From positions 1 through 64,000 of the forward strand of contig CAZVYG010000011.1 of NCBI GenBank assembly GCA_964631605.1: a stretch of DNA of 64,000 bases. The letters run 5' to 3'. Position 1 is the first letter of the stretch. Each line of letters begins with the position of its first letter. Source of the DNA: JARKQH01 sp964631605. Its GTDB lineage: Bacteria > Verrucomicrobiota > Verrucomicrobiia > Limisphaerales > UBA8199. Below are positions 27,668-36,505 of this stretch, piece by piece. Made by a program: the position numbers and the translations under genes. A model generated the notes under the pieces. The model was not told where the DNA came from and made no database searches. It worked only from the letters and a program-made list of their open reading frames with translations.

Positions 27668-29641
27668 ATGAAACGGTTTGTCTTCCTTCTCGGCCTGGTG
27701 GCCGGCTTGTGGTCGGCCATGGCGCAGACTCCGGATGACCAATACGTCTATATTTACAATGCAATACAGGAAGCCGGCGCGCTCGAGCAGCAGGGACAAA
27801 TAGACAGCGCCCTGTTGAAATACCGCGAGATACACGCCTCCCTTTCCGCCTTTCAGAAGGGCTATCCGGACTGGAACCCGGCCATCGTGAAATTCCGGCT
27901 GAATTTTCTGGCGGCCAAAATCGCGGCCCTGGCGCCGCGAGCGACCAGTCCGACGAAACCGGGTCAACCATCGCGGGGCGGGCCCGAGGCGGCCATGCCG
28001 GCCCAACCGGCGGATGCCGCCGCTGCGCGGCAGCAACTCGAGGCGTTGCAGGAACAGGTGCGGCAGTTGCAGGCGGACAAGACCGTACTCGAAGCCAAAC
28101 TGCGCGAGGCGCTGGCGGTTCAGCCGGCGGCGGTGGACCCCCGCGAATTGAGCCGCGCCCAGCAGCGAATCCGCCTGCTCGAGAAACAGACCGACCTTTT
28201 GCAGGCGGGCCTCGAGCAAGCCAAAGCCCAGGCCCGGCTGGACCCCCGCGCCCTGACTCAGGCCCAAAGCGCCCTGGCTGAGGCCAACCGCAAGCTCGCC
28301 GAGGAAACCCAGCGCGCCAACTCCCTGGCGGAGGAGAAAAAGCAGCTTCAGAGCAAACTCGACAGCCTCATCCCCAGTGGTTGGAACCTGGCCAACATCG
28401 AAAAAACCAAACAGGCGCTCGAGGACGCCAACCGCCAGCTTGCCGAACAACAGGAGATTGCCCGCAAGCTTCGGGCCGAGAAGGAGGCCCTCGAACTGCG
28501 GGCGGGCACGCCGCCGGCCGACGCGAGCGCCGCCAGCGCCTTGCGCGCCGAGAACGAGCTGCTCAAGAAACAGCTTGCCAACCTCAAGGCCTCCTCCTCC
28601 GGAAGCGCCCGGACGCGTGATTTGCGCGCCCAGTTGGCCCAGGCCCAGGCCCTGGTGGCGACGCTGCAATCCGAAAAGGAAATCCTTCGCCTGGAGAAAG
28701 TGGCTCTTCAGGACCGGGTCAAGGCGCTGGGCGCCTCGTCCACACCCGCCGTTGCCGCCGTGCCCGCCCCCTTTGCCGCAAACGAAAACCAGCGCGTTCG
28801 AGACCTTGAACGGGAGCGCGATGACCTGCGAAAGAAACTCGAGGCCGTCAGCAAGGCCCCGCGGGGCCAGCAGGGCAATGCGCTGGCCGCCCGCGTTCAG
28901 GAACTCGAAAAGGAGCTGGCGACCCTCCGCCTGCGCGTTGAGGTTTTCGAAGCCCAGAAGGTCCCCTACGCTCCCGAGGAGCTCGCCTTGTTCAAGCAGA
29001 CCGACACGACGGTGACGCTCCTGTCCGCCAACCGGGCCGATGCCCCGTCGCGTCCGCTGTCGGCCAGCGAAACCGCGCTGGCGCGCGAGGCCCAGCGCCA
29101 GGTCGCCGCCGGGCAGCTCGACAAAGCCGAGGAATCCTACCGCCAGATTCTGCGTCAGAATCCCAACCAGGTGGGTGTTCTTGCCAACCTGGCCGTGGTC
29201 CAGGTCGAACGCGGGCAGTTGGCTGAGGCCGACAAGACGCTGCGCCAGGCCTTGACTCTCGCCCCGGACGATGCGCGCGTGCTCTCGACCCTGGGCTTGT
29301 TGCGCTTCCGGCAGCGCCAGTATGATGAGGCGCTCGACGCGCTCAGCCGGGCGGCCAAGCTCGAGCCGCAGAACGCGCAAATCCAGATGCGCCTTGGCCT
29401 GGTGCTCAGCGAAAAAGGGCTGCGCGGTCCCGCGGAAGCCGCCTTGCGAAAAGCCATCCAACTCGAACCCGGCTATGGCGAGGCGCATAACAACCTCGCG
29501 GTGGTCTATCTTACCCAGGACCCGCCGCTGGTCGAGCTGGCGCGATGGCATTACCGCCGGGCGCTGTCCACCGGCTCGCCCAGAAACCTGGAACTGGAGA
29601 AATTGATCGAATCCAGGGAGAAGAAGCCCGCCAGCCCATGA
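27668..29641 (+). CDS. Exported coiled-coil protein with C-terminal TPR repeats
   Basis: 657 residues. A Sec signal peptide (MKRFVFLLGLVAGLWSAMAQ) is followed by a short helical region (DDQYVYIYNAIQEAGALEQQ) and a long, interrupted coiled coil from about residue 110 to 440 rich in A, Q, E, K and L. Three to four TPR units follow at about 480-630 (LDKAEESYRQILRQNPNQVG, LAEADKTLRQALTLAPDDAR, YDEALDALSRAAKLEPQNAQ, RGPAEAALRKAIQLEPGYGE). It is a likely periplasmic scaffold. The next gene, another secreted protein, starts about 90 bp later. No enzyme motif is seen. Confidence 0.82.
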   Translation: MKRFVFLLGLVAGLWSAMAQTPDDQYVYIYNAIQEAGALEQQGQIDSALLKYREIHASLSAFQKGYPDWNPAIVKFRLNFLAAKIAALAPRATSPTKPGQPSRGGPEAAMPAQPADAAAARQQLEALQEQVRQLQADKTVLEAKLREALAVQPAAVDPRELSRAQQRIRLLEKQTDLLQAGLEQAKAQARLDPRALTQAQSALAEANRKLAEETQRANSLAEEKKQLQSKLDSLIPSGWNLANIEKTKQALEDANRQLAEQQEIARKLRAEKEALELRAGTPPADASAASALRAENELLKKQLANLKASSSGSARTRDLRAQLAQAQALVATLQSEKEILRLEKVALQDRVKALGASSTPAVAAVPAPFAANENQRVRDLERERDDLRKKLEAVSKAPRGQQGNALAARVQELEKELATLRLRVEVFEAQKVPYAPEELALFKQTDTTVTLLSANRADAPSRPLSASETALAREAQRQVAAGQLDKAEESYRQILRQNPNQVGVLANLAVVQVERGQLAEADKTLRQALTLAPDDARVLSTLGLLRFRQRQYDEALDALSRAAKLEPQNAQIQMRLGLVLSEKGLRGPAEAALRKAIQLEPGYGEAHNNLAVVYLTQDPPLVELARWHYRRALSTGSPRNLELEKLIESREKKPASP

Positions 29642-29729
29642 GCCGAAGCCTTATCCCTCGGGCGGCCGTTTGGTTCCCAGCCAGGGGGCGCCGCCGCGAA
29701 ACGGGGCGTCCGCCGCGGTTGTGAAGACC

Positions 29730-32072
29730 ATGAAGCATCTCGCACGCCTGCCGGGTCTGCTCGTGCTCGTCGCGGGACTGGGGATTTTTCCCGCGGCCGC
29801 CTCTGCGGCGGCGGAGGCGCCCGAGCCCGGCTTGTTCGGGTTCACCGGGCCGGAGATTCTCCGTCTGGACAACCAGATCAGCCAGCTTCGCGTTGCGGAT
29901 TTGGACGGGGATGGACGGAACGACGTGGTGGTGGTGAACAATTTGCGGTCGCGCATAAATTTACTTTACAACCAAACCGGCAACCCCAATCGCGCCGCCG
30001 CGGCGGGGCCGAAGCTCAAGCGCGACCTCAACGAACTGCCGTCGGATGCCCGGTTCCGGGTGGAATCCCTTGCCTCGGAAAAGCGCATCGCGGCCTTGGT
30101 CGTTGCCGATCTGAATGGCGATGACCGCCCGGACATCGCCTATTATGGCGAACCCAAGGAACTGGTTGTTTTGTTTAATGAAGGGGCCGGTCAGTGGAGT
30201 CCGCCCGCCCGCTGGCCAATCGAGGATGGCCAGATTTCCCCCAACAGTTTGACCACGGGCGATGTCAACGGCGACGGCCGAACCGATCTGATGTTGTTGG
30301 CCGACGCCTGCATCTATTGTCTCGAGCAAACCTCCGCCAAAGCCTTGGGCGACCCCCGAAAGATTCCTTTCTCCGGCGCCCTCAAGGCGGTCCAGGCGGT
30401 GGACGCCGACGGCGACGGGCGCAGCGACCTGCTGCTGGTCAACTGGGAGGACCGAAATCCGTTTCGCGTCCGGTTCCAGCAAGCCAATGGCTCGCTCGGC
30501 CCCGAGATTTATTTCCCCTTCATCCCGATCCGTTCGTACTGGGCGGACCGGCTGGCGGGCGCCCAGACACAGGTCATCACCATCGCCCAAAACTCCGGCC
30601 GCGCCCAGGTTTCCGCTTTTGTTCGCCGTCCGGCCGAACTTCTGCACGGCGCCTTCCTCGAGGGACAATTCCAGGTCCTCCCACTGCAACGGAGCGATAA
30701 AGCCAGGCGCGGCTCCCTCTGGGCCGAGGTGAACGGAGACGGCCGGATGGACCTCTTGGTTGCGGAACCCGAAAGCGGCCAGCTTTCACTCTTTCTGCAG
30801 CAGACCGACGGCACCCTGGATGCCCCGAAGAGCTTCCCCACCTTGGCGGGGGTAAGCGACCTCGCCGTGGCTGACTGGGACCAGGACGGTCGTCCGGAGG
30901 TTTTCCTGCTCAGCGCCGATGAACGGCAGGTGGGGGTCACCCGGCTGGAGAGCGGGATGCGGTTGCCTTTTCCAACCCTGATCCCCCTGGAGGGCCGCCC
31001 CCTGGTGCTGGCCGTTGGCCGGCTCGAACGGGGCGGCAAACCGGTCCTTGCCCTCATTGAGGACCGGGAAGGAAAACGCTTCCTGGTTCTGCATGGCGCG
31101 GATGGAAAGACCAGGAGCCAGGCGCTCAGCGAGAAGTTCAAATCCAACCCCGTCTCCCTCACCCTTCAAGACGCCGACCAGGACGGCGCGACGGACCTTG
31201 TGATCCTAACGCCCTACGAAAAAGTCAAAATCCTGCGCCAGCGCGAGAGCGGCTCCTTTGACGAATTGGACATCGCTCCGCCGGGGGGAGTGCTCGAGCA
31301 GCCGTGGCTCGGCGCGGCGGACCTTGATGGCGATGAAAAACCCGAGCTGCTGCTGACGCAGAAGAACTTTGTGCGCGCCGTCGTGCTGCAGCGTGCCGCG
31401 CCTGGCGGGGATGCGGATGACGAAGCGCTGCGCAACGGCTGGACTTTCCGCGTCAAGGAGCAGATCAACGGCGCCACCAGCAGCTCGCGCCTGGCCGGAG
31501 CTGCCGCCTTCCCCAACGGGACCAACGGGGTTTCCACCCTGTTCCTGCTGGACGCCGAGCGGAAGGCCTTGACCCTCTGCGAGCGCGGCCCGGGCGGGGT
31601 GTGGCAGGTCGTCCGCAACCTGAGTCTTCCAGTGGCGGAATTCACCAGTCTCGAGCCTTTGGCGCTCGGCGCCGCCCAGCCCAATACCCTGGCCTTTCTC
31701 GGACTGAACCAGATTGCCTGGCTCCCGCTCCAGGGCGAGGTCTGGCAGTTGAAGGAGCTGGACGGCTACGAGACCCCCATCAAGGAGGGTCATTTGCTGG
31801 ACGTAATCTCCGGCGACCTGGACAACGACGGACGCAAGGACCTGGTCTTTCTCGAAACGGCCAGGAATTACCTCGACCTGGTGGTTTTTGACGCCAACCA
31901 GAAATTGGTTCCGGCCAATCGCTGGCAGGTGTTCGAGGAACGCACCTTCCGCGGGCGCCGCGGTGACCTGCCCGAGCCGCGGGAGGCGGTCGTGGCCGAC
32001 CTCACGGGTGATGGCAGGAACGACCTCGCCATCCTCGTTCACGACTGTATTCTGCTCTACCCCCAGGAGTGA
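29730..32072 (+). CDS. Exported VCBS/FG-GAP repeat protein
   Basis: 780 residues. The signal peptide (LPGLLVLVAGLGIFPAAASA) is placed by choosing the ATG at 29730. The mature part contains about ten calcium-binding-like loops of DxDGDGxxD type spread along the chain, for example DLDGDGRND, DLNGDDRPD, DVNGDGRTD, DADGDGRSD, EVNGDGRMD, DADQDGATD, DLDNDGRKD and DLTGDGRND. This spacing is typical of an integrin-alpha-like beta-propeller. It is probably a secreted or surface protein for binding; no enzymatic domain is seen. It is likely cotranscribed with the coiled-coil/TPR gene. Confidence 0.87.
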   Translation: MKHLARLPGLLVLVAGLGIFPAAASAAAEAPEPGLFGFTGPEILRLDNQISQLRVADLDGDGRNDVVVVNNLRSRINLLYNQTGNPNRAAAAGPKLKRDLNELPSDARFRVESLASEKRIAALVVADLNGDDRPDIAYYGEPKELVVLFNEGAGQWSPPARWPIEDGQISPNSLTTGDVNGDGRTDLMLLADACIYCLEQTSAKALGDPRKIPFSGALKAVQAVDADGDGRSDLLLVNWEDRNPFRVRFQQANGSLGPEIYFPFIPIRSYWADRLAGAQTQVITIAQNSGRAQVSAFVRRPAELLHGAFLEGQFQVLPLQRSDKARRGSLWAEVNGDGRMDLLVAEPESGQLSLFLQQTDGTLDAPKSFPTLAGVSDLAVADWDQDGRPEVFLLSADERQVGVTRLESGMRLPFPTLIPLEGRPLVLAVGRLERGGKPVLALIEDREGKRFLVLHGADGKTRSQALSEKFKSNPVSLTLQDADQDGATDLVILTPYEKVKILRQRESGSFDELDIAPPGGVLEQPWLGAADLDGDEKPELLLTQKNFVRAVVLQRAAPGGDADDEALRNGWTFRVKEQINGATSSSRLAGAAAFPNGTNGVSTLFLLDAERKALTLCERGPGGVWQVVRNLSLPVAEFTSLEPLALGAAQPNTLAFLGLNQIAWLPLQGEVWQLKELDGYETPIKEGHLLDVISGDLDNDGRKDLVFLETARNYLDLVVFDANQKLVPANRWQVFEERTFRGRRGDLPEPREAVVADLTGDGRNDLAILVHDCILLYPQE

Positions 32073-32088
32073 CCCGGTCCGTTTTTCG

Positions 32089-33789
32089 ATGAGTTCTCCC
32101 CCTGTCAACCGCCCCCTGCGTGTCGGGCTGATTTCCCTCGGCTGCGCCAAGAACCTCGTGGATGCCGAATTGATGCTGGGGAACCTGCTTCAGAACGGCG
32201 TGGAGATCACCAATGACCCGGCGGCGGCCGACGCGGTGATTGTCAACACCTGCTCGTTCATTGACGCCGCGCAGGAGGAAAGCGTGGATACCATCCTCGA
32301 ATCGGCGGAAGTGCGCGCGGCCCAAAACCGGGGGCAGGGGCTGATTGTGGCGGGGTGCCTCTCCCAGCGGTTTCGCGACGAGCTTCCCAAACTGCTGCCG
32401 GAAGTGGACGCCTTCATGGGAATTGACCAGGTGACGCAGGTCACCGACATCGTTCGTCGGGCGCTGGCCCGGCGCGCCGAGCGTTTGCGGGAACGGGAGG
32501 CGGGCGCCAGGTCTGAGCCGGCGCGGCGCAAGAGCGCGATTGCCGGCCGGCTGGCCGAGCTGGACCGGCCTCGCGATGTGGAGGGAGACGACTCCTCTCC
32601 GCGGTTGCGCGGCACCGAGAGGTTTGGCAAAACCCGCACGGTGGTCGGAGGCGGGGGCGGCCCGGCGCCGGGCGCTCCGGTGGTCGCCGTCACTTCCCGC
32701 CCCGGCTTTATTCCGGACTATGCCACCCCGCGGTTTCGGCTTACGCCCCGGCATTTTGCCTACGTTAAAATCGCCGAGGGCTGCAACCACCCCTGCAGCT
32801 TCTGCATTATCCCGCGGATGCGCGGCCCGCATCGCAGCCGGCCGCAGCCGGACATCTTGGCGGAAGCGCGCGCGTTGCTGGCTGACGGGGTCAGGGAGCT
32901 GAACCTCATTTCCCAGGACTCCACCTACTACGGGCTGGATTTCCGCCCGCATCGCGGCGGGACCATCGCCGCGCCGCAACGTTTCTCCGAGGCGGTGCGG
33001 GCCTTGCCTGCGGGTCAGAGCACCATTTGCACCCTGTTGCGGGAGTTGAACGCGCTGCCCGGCGACTTTTGGATTCGCCTGCTCTACACCCACCCGGCGC
33101 ACTGGACCGACGAGTTGATCCAGACCATCGCCGAATGTCCGAAGGTGGCGCGGTATGTGGACATCCCCTTGCAGCACATCCACGAAACCATGCTCGAACG
33201 CATGCGGCGGGAGACGTCTCAGCAACATATCGTGGACCTCCTGCGGCGCATTCGCGCCGGCATCCCGGGCATCGCGTTGCGCACCACCTTCATTGTCGGG
33301 TTCCCCGGTGAAACCGACGCGGCCTTTCAGGCCCTGCTGGACTTCATCCGTGCCACCCGCTTCGAGCGCCTGGGCGTGTTCACCTATTCCCGCGAGGAAG
33401 GCACGCGCGCCGGACAAATGGCCGGCCAGGTGCCGGAGCAGGTGAAACAAAAGCGGCGGAACCAGGCGATGACCCTGCAACGAAGAATCTCAGCCGAATT
33501 ATGCCAGGGCCTGGTCGGTCGAACCTTGAAGGTGCTGGCGGAAAAACCGGCTGGCGGCGGCGAACTCGAGCAGGCGCGCGTGAATTCCTGGGAGCACGGC
33601 CTGGTTCGCGGCAAGGACCTTCACGCCCAGCTCCTGCGCGGCCCCGTCACCCTCGCCCGCGGCGAGGCCGATGCGCCCGACATTGACGGCCGGGTGTACG
33701 TCCGCGGCAACCTCCCGCCCGGCGAGTTCGCCACCGTCCGCATCCTCGGCCATACGGACTACGACCTCATTGCCGAGCCGGTGTTCTGA
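32089..33789 (+). CDS. rimO: RimO, ribosomal protein uS12 methylthiotransferase, with inserts
   Basis: 566 residues, clearly longer than the usual roughly 430-470. The N-terminal UPF0004 domain has its three cluster cysteines (LGCAKN, NTCSF, AGCLSQ). The radical-SAM domain has CNHPCSFCIIPRMRG, and a C-terminal TRAM domain follows. It methylthiolates an aspartate of S12. Two additions are seen: about 70 low-complexity, Arg/Gly-rich residues between the first two domains (about 135-210), and about 35 residues after DSTYYGLDF. Both lie in likely surface loops. RimO is preferred over MiaB because of the N-terminal SLGCAKNLVDAE and QDSTYYG motifs. It ends convergently with fabG. Confidence 0.93.
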   Translation: MSSPPVNRPLRVGLISLGCAKNLVDAELMLGNLLQNGVEITNDPAAADAVIVNTCSFIDAAQEESVDTILESAEVRAAQNRGQGLIVAGCLSQRFRDELPKLLPEVDAFMGIDQVTQVTDIVRRALARRAERLREREAGARSEPARRKSAIAGRLAELDRPRDVEGDDSSPRLRGTERFGKTRTVVGGGGGPAPGAPVVAVTSRPGFIPDYATPRFRLTPRHFAYVKIAEGCNHPCSFCIIPRMRGPHRSRPQPDILAEARALLADGVRELNLISQDSTYYGLDFRPHRGGTIAAPQRFSEAVRALPAGQSTICTLLRELNALPGDFWIRLLYTHPAHWTDELIQTIAECPKVARYVDIPLQHIHETMLERMRRETSQQHIVDLLRRIRAGIPGIALRTTFIVGFPGETDAAFQALLDFIRATRFERLGVFTYSREEGTRAGQMAGQVPEQVKQKRRNQAMTLQRRISAELCQGLVGRTLKVLAEKPAGGGELEQARVNSWEHGLVRGKDLHAQLLRGPVTLARGEADAPDIDGRVYVRGNLPPGEFATVRILGHTDYDLIAEPVF

Positions 33790-33823
33790 CCGCAAGGGCG
33801 GGGACGCAGCCGCCAGGCGCGGC

Positions 33824-34567
33824 TCACATCACCATGCCGCCATCCACCACCAGCACCTGGCCGGTGATGTAGCGACCACCCGGCCCGGCCAGAAACAGCG
33901 CCGCGGCGGCAATGTCCTCGGCCTGCCCGAAGGCGCCCAGCGGGATTTGCCTGAGAACGTCCGCGCGCACCTGTTGATTGAGGCTGGCCGTCATGTCGGT
34001 TTCGATGAAGCCGGGCGCGAGCGCGTTGACCGTCACGCCCCGGGACGCGAACTCGCGCGCCATGGATTTGGTCAGGCCGATCAGGCCGGCCTTGCTGGCG
34101 GTGTAATTGGCCTGGCCGGCGTTGCCAATGAGTCCAATCACCGAGGCGACGTTCAGAATTCGTCCCGCCCGCTGCTTGAGAAACGCGCGCGAAAAGGCTT
34201 TGCTGAACAGAAACGCGCCCTTGAGGTTGGTATCCAGGACGGTGTCCCAATCCGCCTCGCTCATGCGCATCAGCAACCCATCGCGCGTGACGCCCGCGTT
34301 GTTGACCAGGATGTCCACCCGCCCGGCCTCGGCCAGAATCTGGTTCGCCGCCGCGGCGACCGCCGCCGCGTCGGCCACATCCACCGCGTGCGCCCAGGCC
34401 TTCCGGCCCAGCGCCCGCACCTCCTGGGCCACCTTCTCCGCGTTCTCCGCCGTCCGCGACACGCAGACCACGTCCGCGCCTTCACTGGCGAATTTAAGGG
34501 CGATGGCCCGTCCGATGCCGCGCCCCGCTCCCGTCACCACCGCGATTTGATTGGCTAACTGGCTCAT
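33824..34567 (-). CDS. fabG: FabG-type 3-oxoacyl-ACP reductase
   Basis: 247 residues. SDR fold with cofactor loop VVTGAGRGIGRAIAL, the NNAG motif, catalytic Ser in ILNVASVIGLIGN and YxxxK in ANYTASKAG. The C-terminus GFIETDMTASL and ITGQVLVVDGGMVM are characteristic of FabG. It reduces beta-ketoacyl-ACP in fatty acid synthesis. The ATG at 34567 is chosen because upstream residues are not family-like. It stands apart from other fab genes here, convergent with rimO. Confidence 0.92.
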   Translation of the reverse strand: MSQLANQIAVVTGAGRGIGRAIALKFASEGADVVCVSRTAENAEKVAQEVRALGRKAWAHAVDVADAAAVAAAANQILAEAGRVDILVNNAGVTRDGLLMRMSEADWDTVLDTNLKGAFLFSKAFSRAFLKQRAGRILNVASVIGLIGNAGQANYTASKAGLIGLTKSMAREFASRGVTVNALAPGFIETDMTASLNQQVRADVLRQIPLGAFGQAEDIAAAALFLAGPGGRYITGQVLVVDGGMVM

Positions 34568-34782
34568 GCGGCCAACGTGATACGGAATCAAACGCCCTGG
34601 GGCAAGCTTTGTTGACTCGGCCGATACGTGAAAAAATGCGTCTTGGAACGTGTCCCCCGGCGCTCTCAACGCATTCATCCCCCGGAGGGGAGTCAACCGC
34701 GCCGCGCTCAAGATTCAGGTCGTTGAGTTGCCAGGCGACCTGTGCGTATGCTGGTTTCAACAAATTTCCAACAAATAAACCA

Positions 34783-34810
34783 TTGACTTACCTGTAAAAT
34801 GTTGTAGGAT
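34783..34810 (+). promoter_or_regulatory. Candidate promoter and operator of the vapBC module
   Basis: TTGACT (34783-34788) and TAGGAT (34805-34810) are separated by 16 bp, with the ATG of vapB only seven bases after the -10, so transcripts from it would be leaderless or nearly so. TAAAAT at 34795-34800 is an alternative -10. The perfect inverted repeat TTAC-CT-GTAA (34788-34797) lies between the hexamers and could be the VapB operator. Just upstream are two CAACAAAT direct repeats in AT-rich DNA. Confidence 0.4.
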
Positions 34811-34816
34811 GCTCCA

Positions 34817-35062
34817 ATGACAGTATCACCGAAAGCAGAGTCAGTTTACTTCTCGGTCAAGGGCCAGGTGGTCATTCCGCGACGCTTGCGCCGGGAGTTC
34901 GAGATCGAGGAGGGCACGCGCGCCTACGTGGAAGCCACGCCGGAAGGCATCCTCCTCAAACCGGTCACGAGCAAATTCATCCGCGGGCTGCGCGGCTCGC
35001 TCAAGGGCAGGGGGGTGATGAAGGCCCTGATGGCGGACCGCAAAGCCGAACGGGAGTTGTGA
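34817..35062 (+). CDS. vapB: VapB-type AbrB-fold antitoxin
   Basis: 81 residues. The N-terminal SpoVT/AbrB swapped-hairpin domain reads YFSVKGQVVIPRRLRREFEIEEGTR, the typical DNA-binding pattern, followed by a short C-terminal tail (residues 50-81, basic) for toxin neutralisation. It should bind and inhibit the PIN-domain toxin encoded 59 bp downstream and repress its own promoter. The intergenic gap holds a short perfect hairpin, AGCGC-AAA-GCGCT. Confidence 0.88.
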   Translation: MTVSPKAESVYFSVKGQVVIPRRLRREFEIEEGTRAYVEATPEGILLKPVTSKFIRGLRGSLKGRGVMKALMADRKAEREL

Positions 35063-35121
35063 GCAGCCGCCGCGAAGGAGCGCAAAGCGCTACGGTATTT
35101 AACTCGAGAGTGAGCTGAACC

Positions 35122-35529
35122 ATGGCAACCAAGGTGTTGGATAGCTGGGCGCTCATCGCGTTCTTTGAGGACGAACCGGCGGCGGAACAGGTGGAAAAGC
35201 TGCTGGCGGAGGCGGCGGCCGAGAAACACAAACTTTTGTTGAGTGTGGTGAACTGGGGCGAGATTTATTACAACACCATGCGCGAGGTCTCCCAGGGGGC
35301 CGCCGAGCAGGTGGCCCGCCAGATCGCCACACTGCCGATTGATATCGTGGGCGTGAGCGACGACCTGGCCCTTGCCAAACAAGCCGCCATCTATAAAGCT
35401 ACTCACAAAATCGCCTATGCCGACTGCTTCGCGGCGGCGCTGGCGAAACTGAAGAACGCCGAACTGCTGACGGGCGATCCGGAGCTCAAGGCGCTTGAGA
35501 AGGAAATCAAAATTAATTGGTTGAAATAG
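35122..35529 (+). CDS. vapC: VapC-type PIN-domain ribonuclease toxin
   Basis: 135 residues. The acidic PIN residues are in place: Asp in KVLDSWALIAFF (residue 7), Glu in VVNWGEIYYNT, Asp in IAYADCFAAALA and Asp in LLTGDPELK. The toxin should cleave tRNA or other RNA when freed from VapB. All active-site residues are present, so it looks functional. The stop is followed directly by the broken GHKL gene. Confidence 0.9.
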   Translation: MATKVLDSWALIAFFEDEPAAEQVEKLLAEAAAEKHKLLLSVVNWGEIYYNTMREVSQGAAEQVARQIATLPIDIVGVSDDLALAKQAAIYKATHKIAYADCFAAALAKLKNAELLTGDPELKALEKEIKINWLK

Positions 35530-35530
35530 G

Positions 35531-35785
35531 ATGAAACCCCAATGGCACTTTAATCAGCGCCGCGCATGCGACCGCATGCGCGACTCGGCAAACGACGCCT
35601 TTTTCACCGCCGAGAGTTTGGAAAATCTTAGCGAAGCGCTGGTGCGGGAGGGGATCCAGAATTCCCTCGACGCTGCTCAACGCTCCAACGGCCAGCCGCG
35701 CGGCAACTCAGGCCTTCCGAAACACTCTTCTACGATGCTCCGCAAGAAATGCCGGCTCAGGCAACGCGGCGTCGTTAGGCAGTAG
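35531..35785 (+). pseudogene. 5' remnant of a GHKL (MORC/MutL-like) ATPase gene
   Basis: The first about 56 codons (MKPQWHFNQRRACDRMRD... to LVREGIQNSLDAAQR) look like the N-terminus of a large GHKL-type ATPase; REGIQNSLDA is the N-box with the Mg-ATP asparagine. After about 35,698 the frame is only antisense to the 3' end of the HNH endonuclease gene, so the rest of the gene was lost and the break joins the two genes tail to tail. Prokaryotic GHKL ATPases of this sort occur in restriction-like defence loci. The leftover peptide cannot bind ATP on its own. Confidence 0.6.
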
Positions 35786-36505
35786 CATCGGTTCCCCCGC
35801 ATACGCCCCAAAGTTCTCCGCCACCGCGCGCTGGGTCAGCTCCGCCCTGAGTTCTGGCGATAGCAGAAGCCTGAGACTTTCATCGAACGAGATCAGCCCG
35901 CGATCAAACGCTGCGTCGTGCAGGCGGGAGAGGCAAAGGCCATTGCGGACGTTGAGCCTCTCGGCGGGATGGGTGCCCCAGGGCAGGATGTGCGACGCTA
36001 CCAGCAGGTCACGAATAGCCAAGCCCGTCACGCCGCAGCGACCCGCGAAGTTGTTGAGCACTGCCTCCCGAAAATACTCCTGCCCGCGTCGCTGCTTCAC
36101 CGTCCCCGCCGTCTCCGTTGGTCCGCTGGGTGGGCGCATCCGAAGCCGCACGCCTTCGCGCGGCAGAACCTCTAGCTCGATCCTCTCATCGGCACCGAAC
36201 AGTTTGCGCAGGGCCTCCTCGCTGACCGGCACCGCCTCGTTGAGGTTGGCGTGAAACTCATTCCAGACTTCGCGGTCGAGAGAGCTGGCGCCTTCCAGTC
36301 CTTTAATGCCGCGCAGTTTCAGGGCGGGATCAAGTGAGGCGAAATTGCAAAGCTTCATTGCCACGCTGCTCGGTGTGCGACTAAGCTTGCCGGCGAGCGC
36401 GACAATCGCGGGCTGTCGGGCGTGAAGCTGTCCGAAGGTCAGTTTGTGGTAGAGGTTCAGCGCGACGAGCAACTGGTCGCGGGTCCAACGTTTTCCGGCC
36501 GCCAT
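35708..36505 (-). CDS. HNH endonuclease (HNH_2-like)
   Basis: About 265 residues. The N-terminal region begins KRWTRDQLLVALNLYHKLTFGQ, with SRTPSSVAMKLCNFASLDPAL. The C-terminal nuclease has YFREAVLNNFAGRCGVTGL, LLVASHILPWGTHP and NVRNGLCLSRLHDAAFDRGLISF, which matches the His...Asn...His plan. Such proteins are annotated as restriction-type endonucleases; the target (perhaps modified DNA) is unknown. The ATG at 36505 is chosen because it begins the conserved region. It faces the truncated GHKL gene and has no methylase beside it. Confidence 0.82.
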   Translation of the reverse strand: MAAGKRWTRDQLLVALNLYHKLTFGQLHARQPAIVALAGKLSRTPSSVAMKLCNFASLDPALKLRGIKGLEGASSLDREVWNEFHANLNEAVPVSEEALRKLFGADERIELEVLPREGVRLRMRPPSGPTETAGTVKQRRGQEYFREAVLNNFAGRCGVTGLAIRDLLVASHILPWGTHPAERLNVRNGLCLSRLHDAAFDRGLISFDESLRLLLSPELRAELTQRAVAENFGAYAGEPMLLPNDAALPEPAFLAEHRRRVFRKA

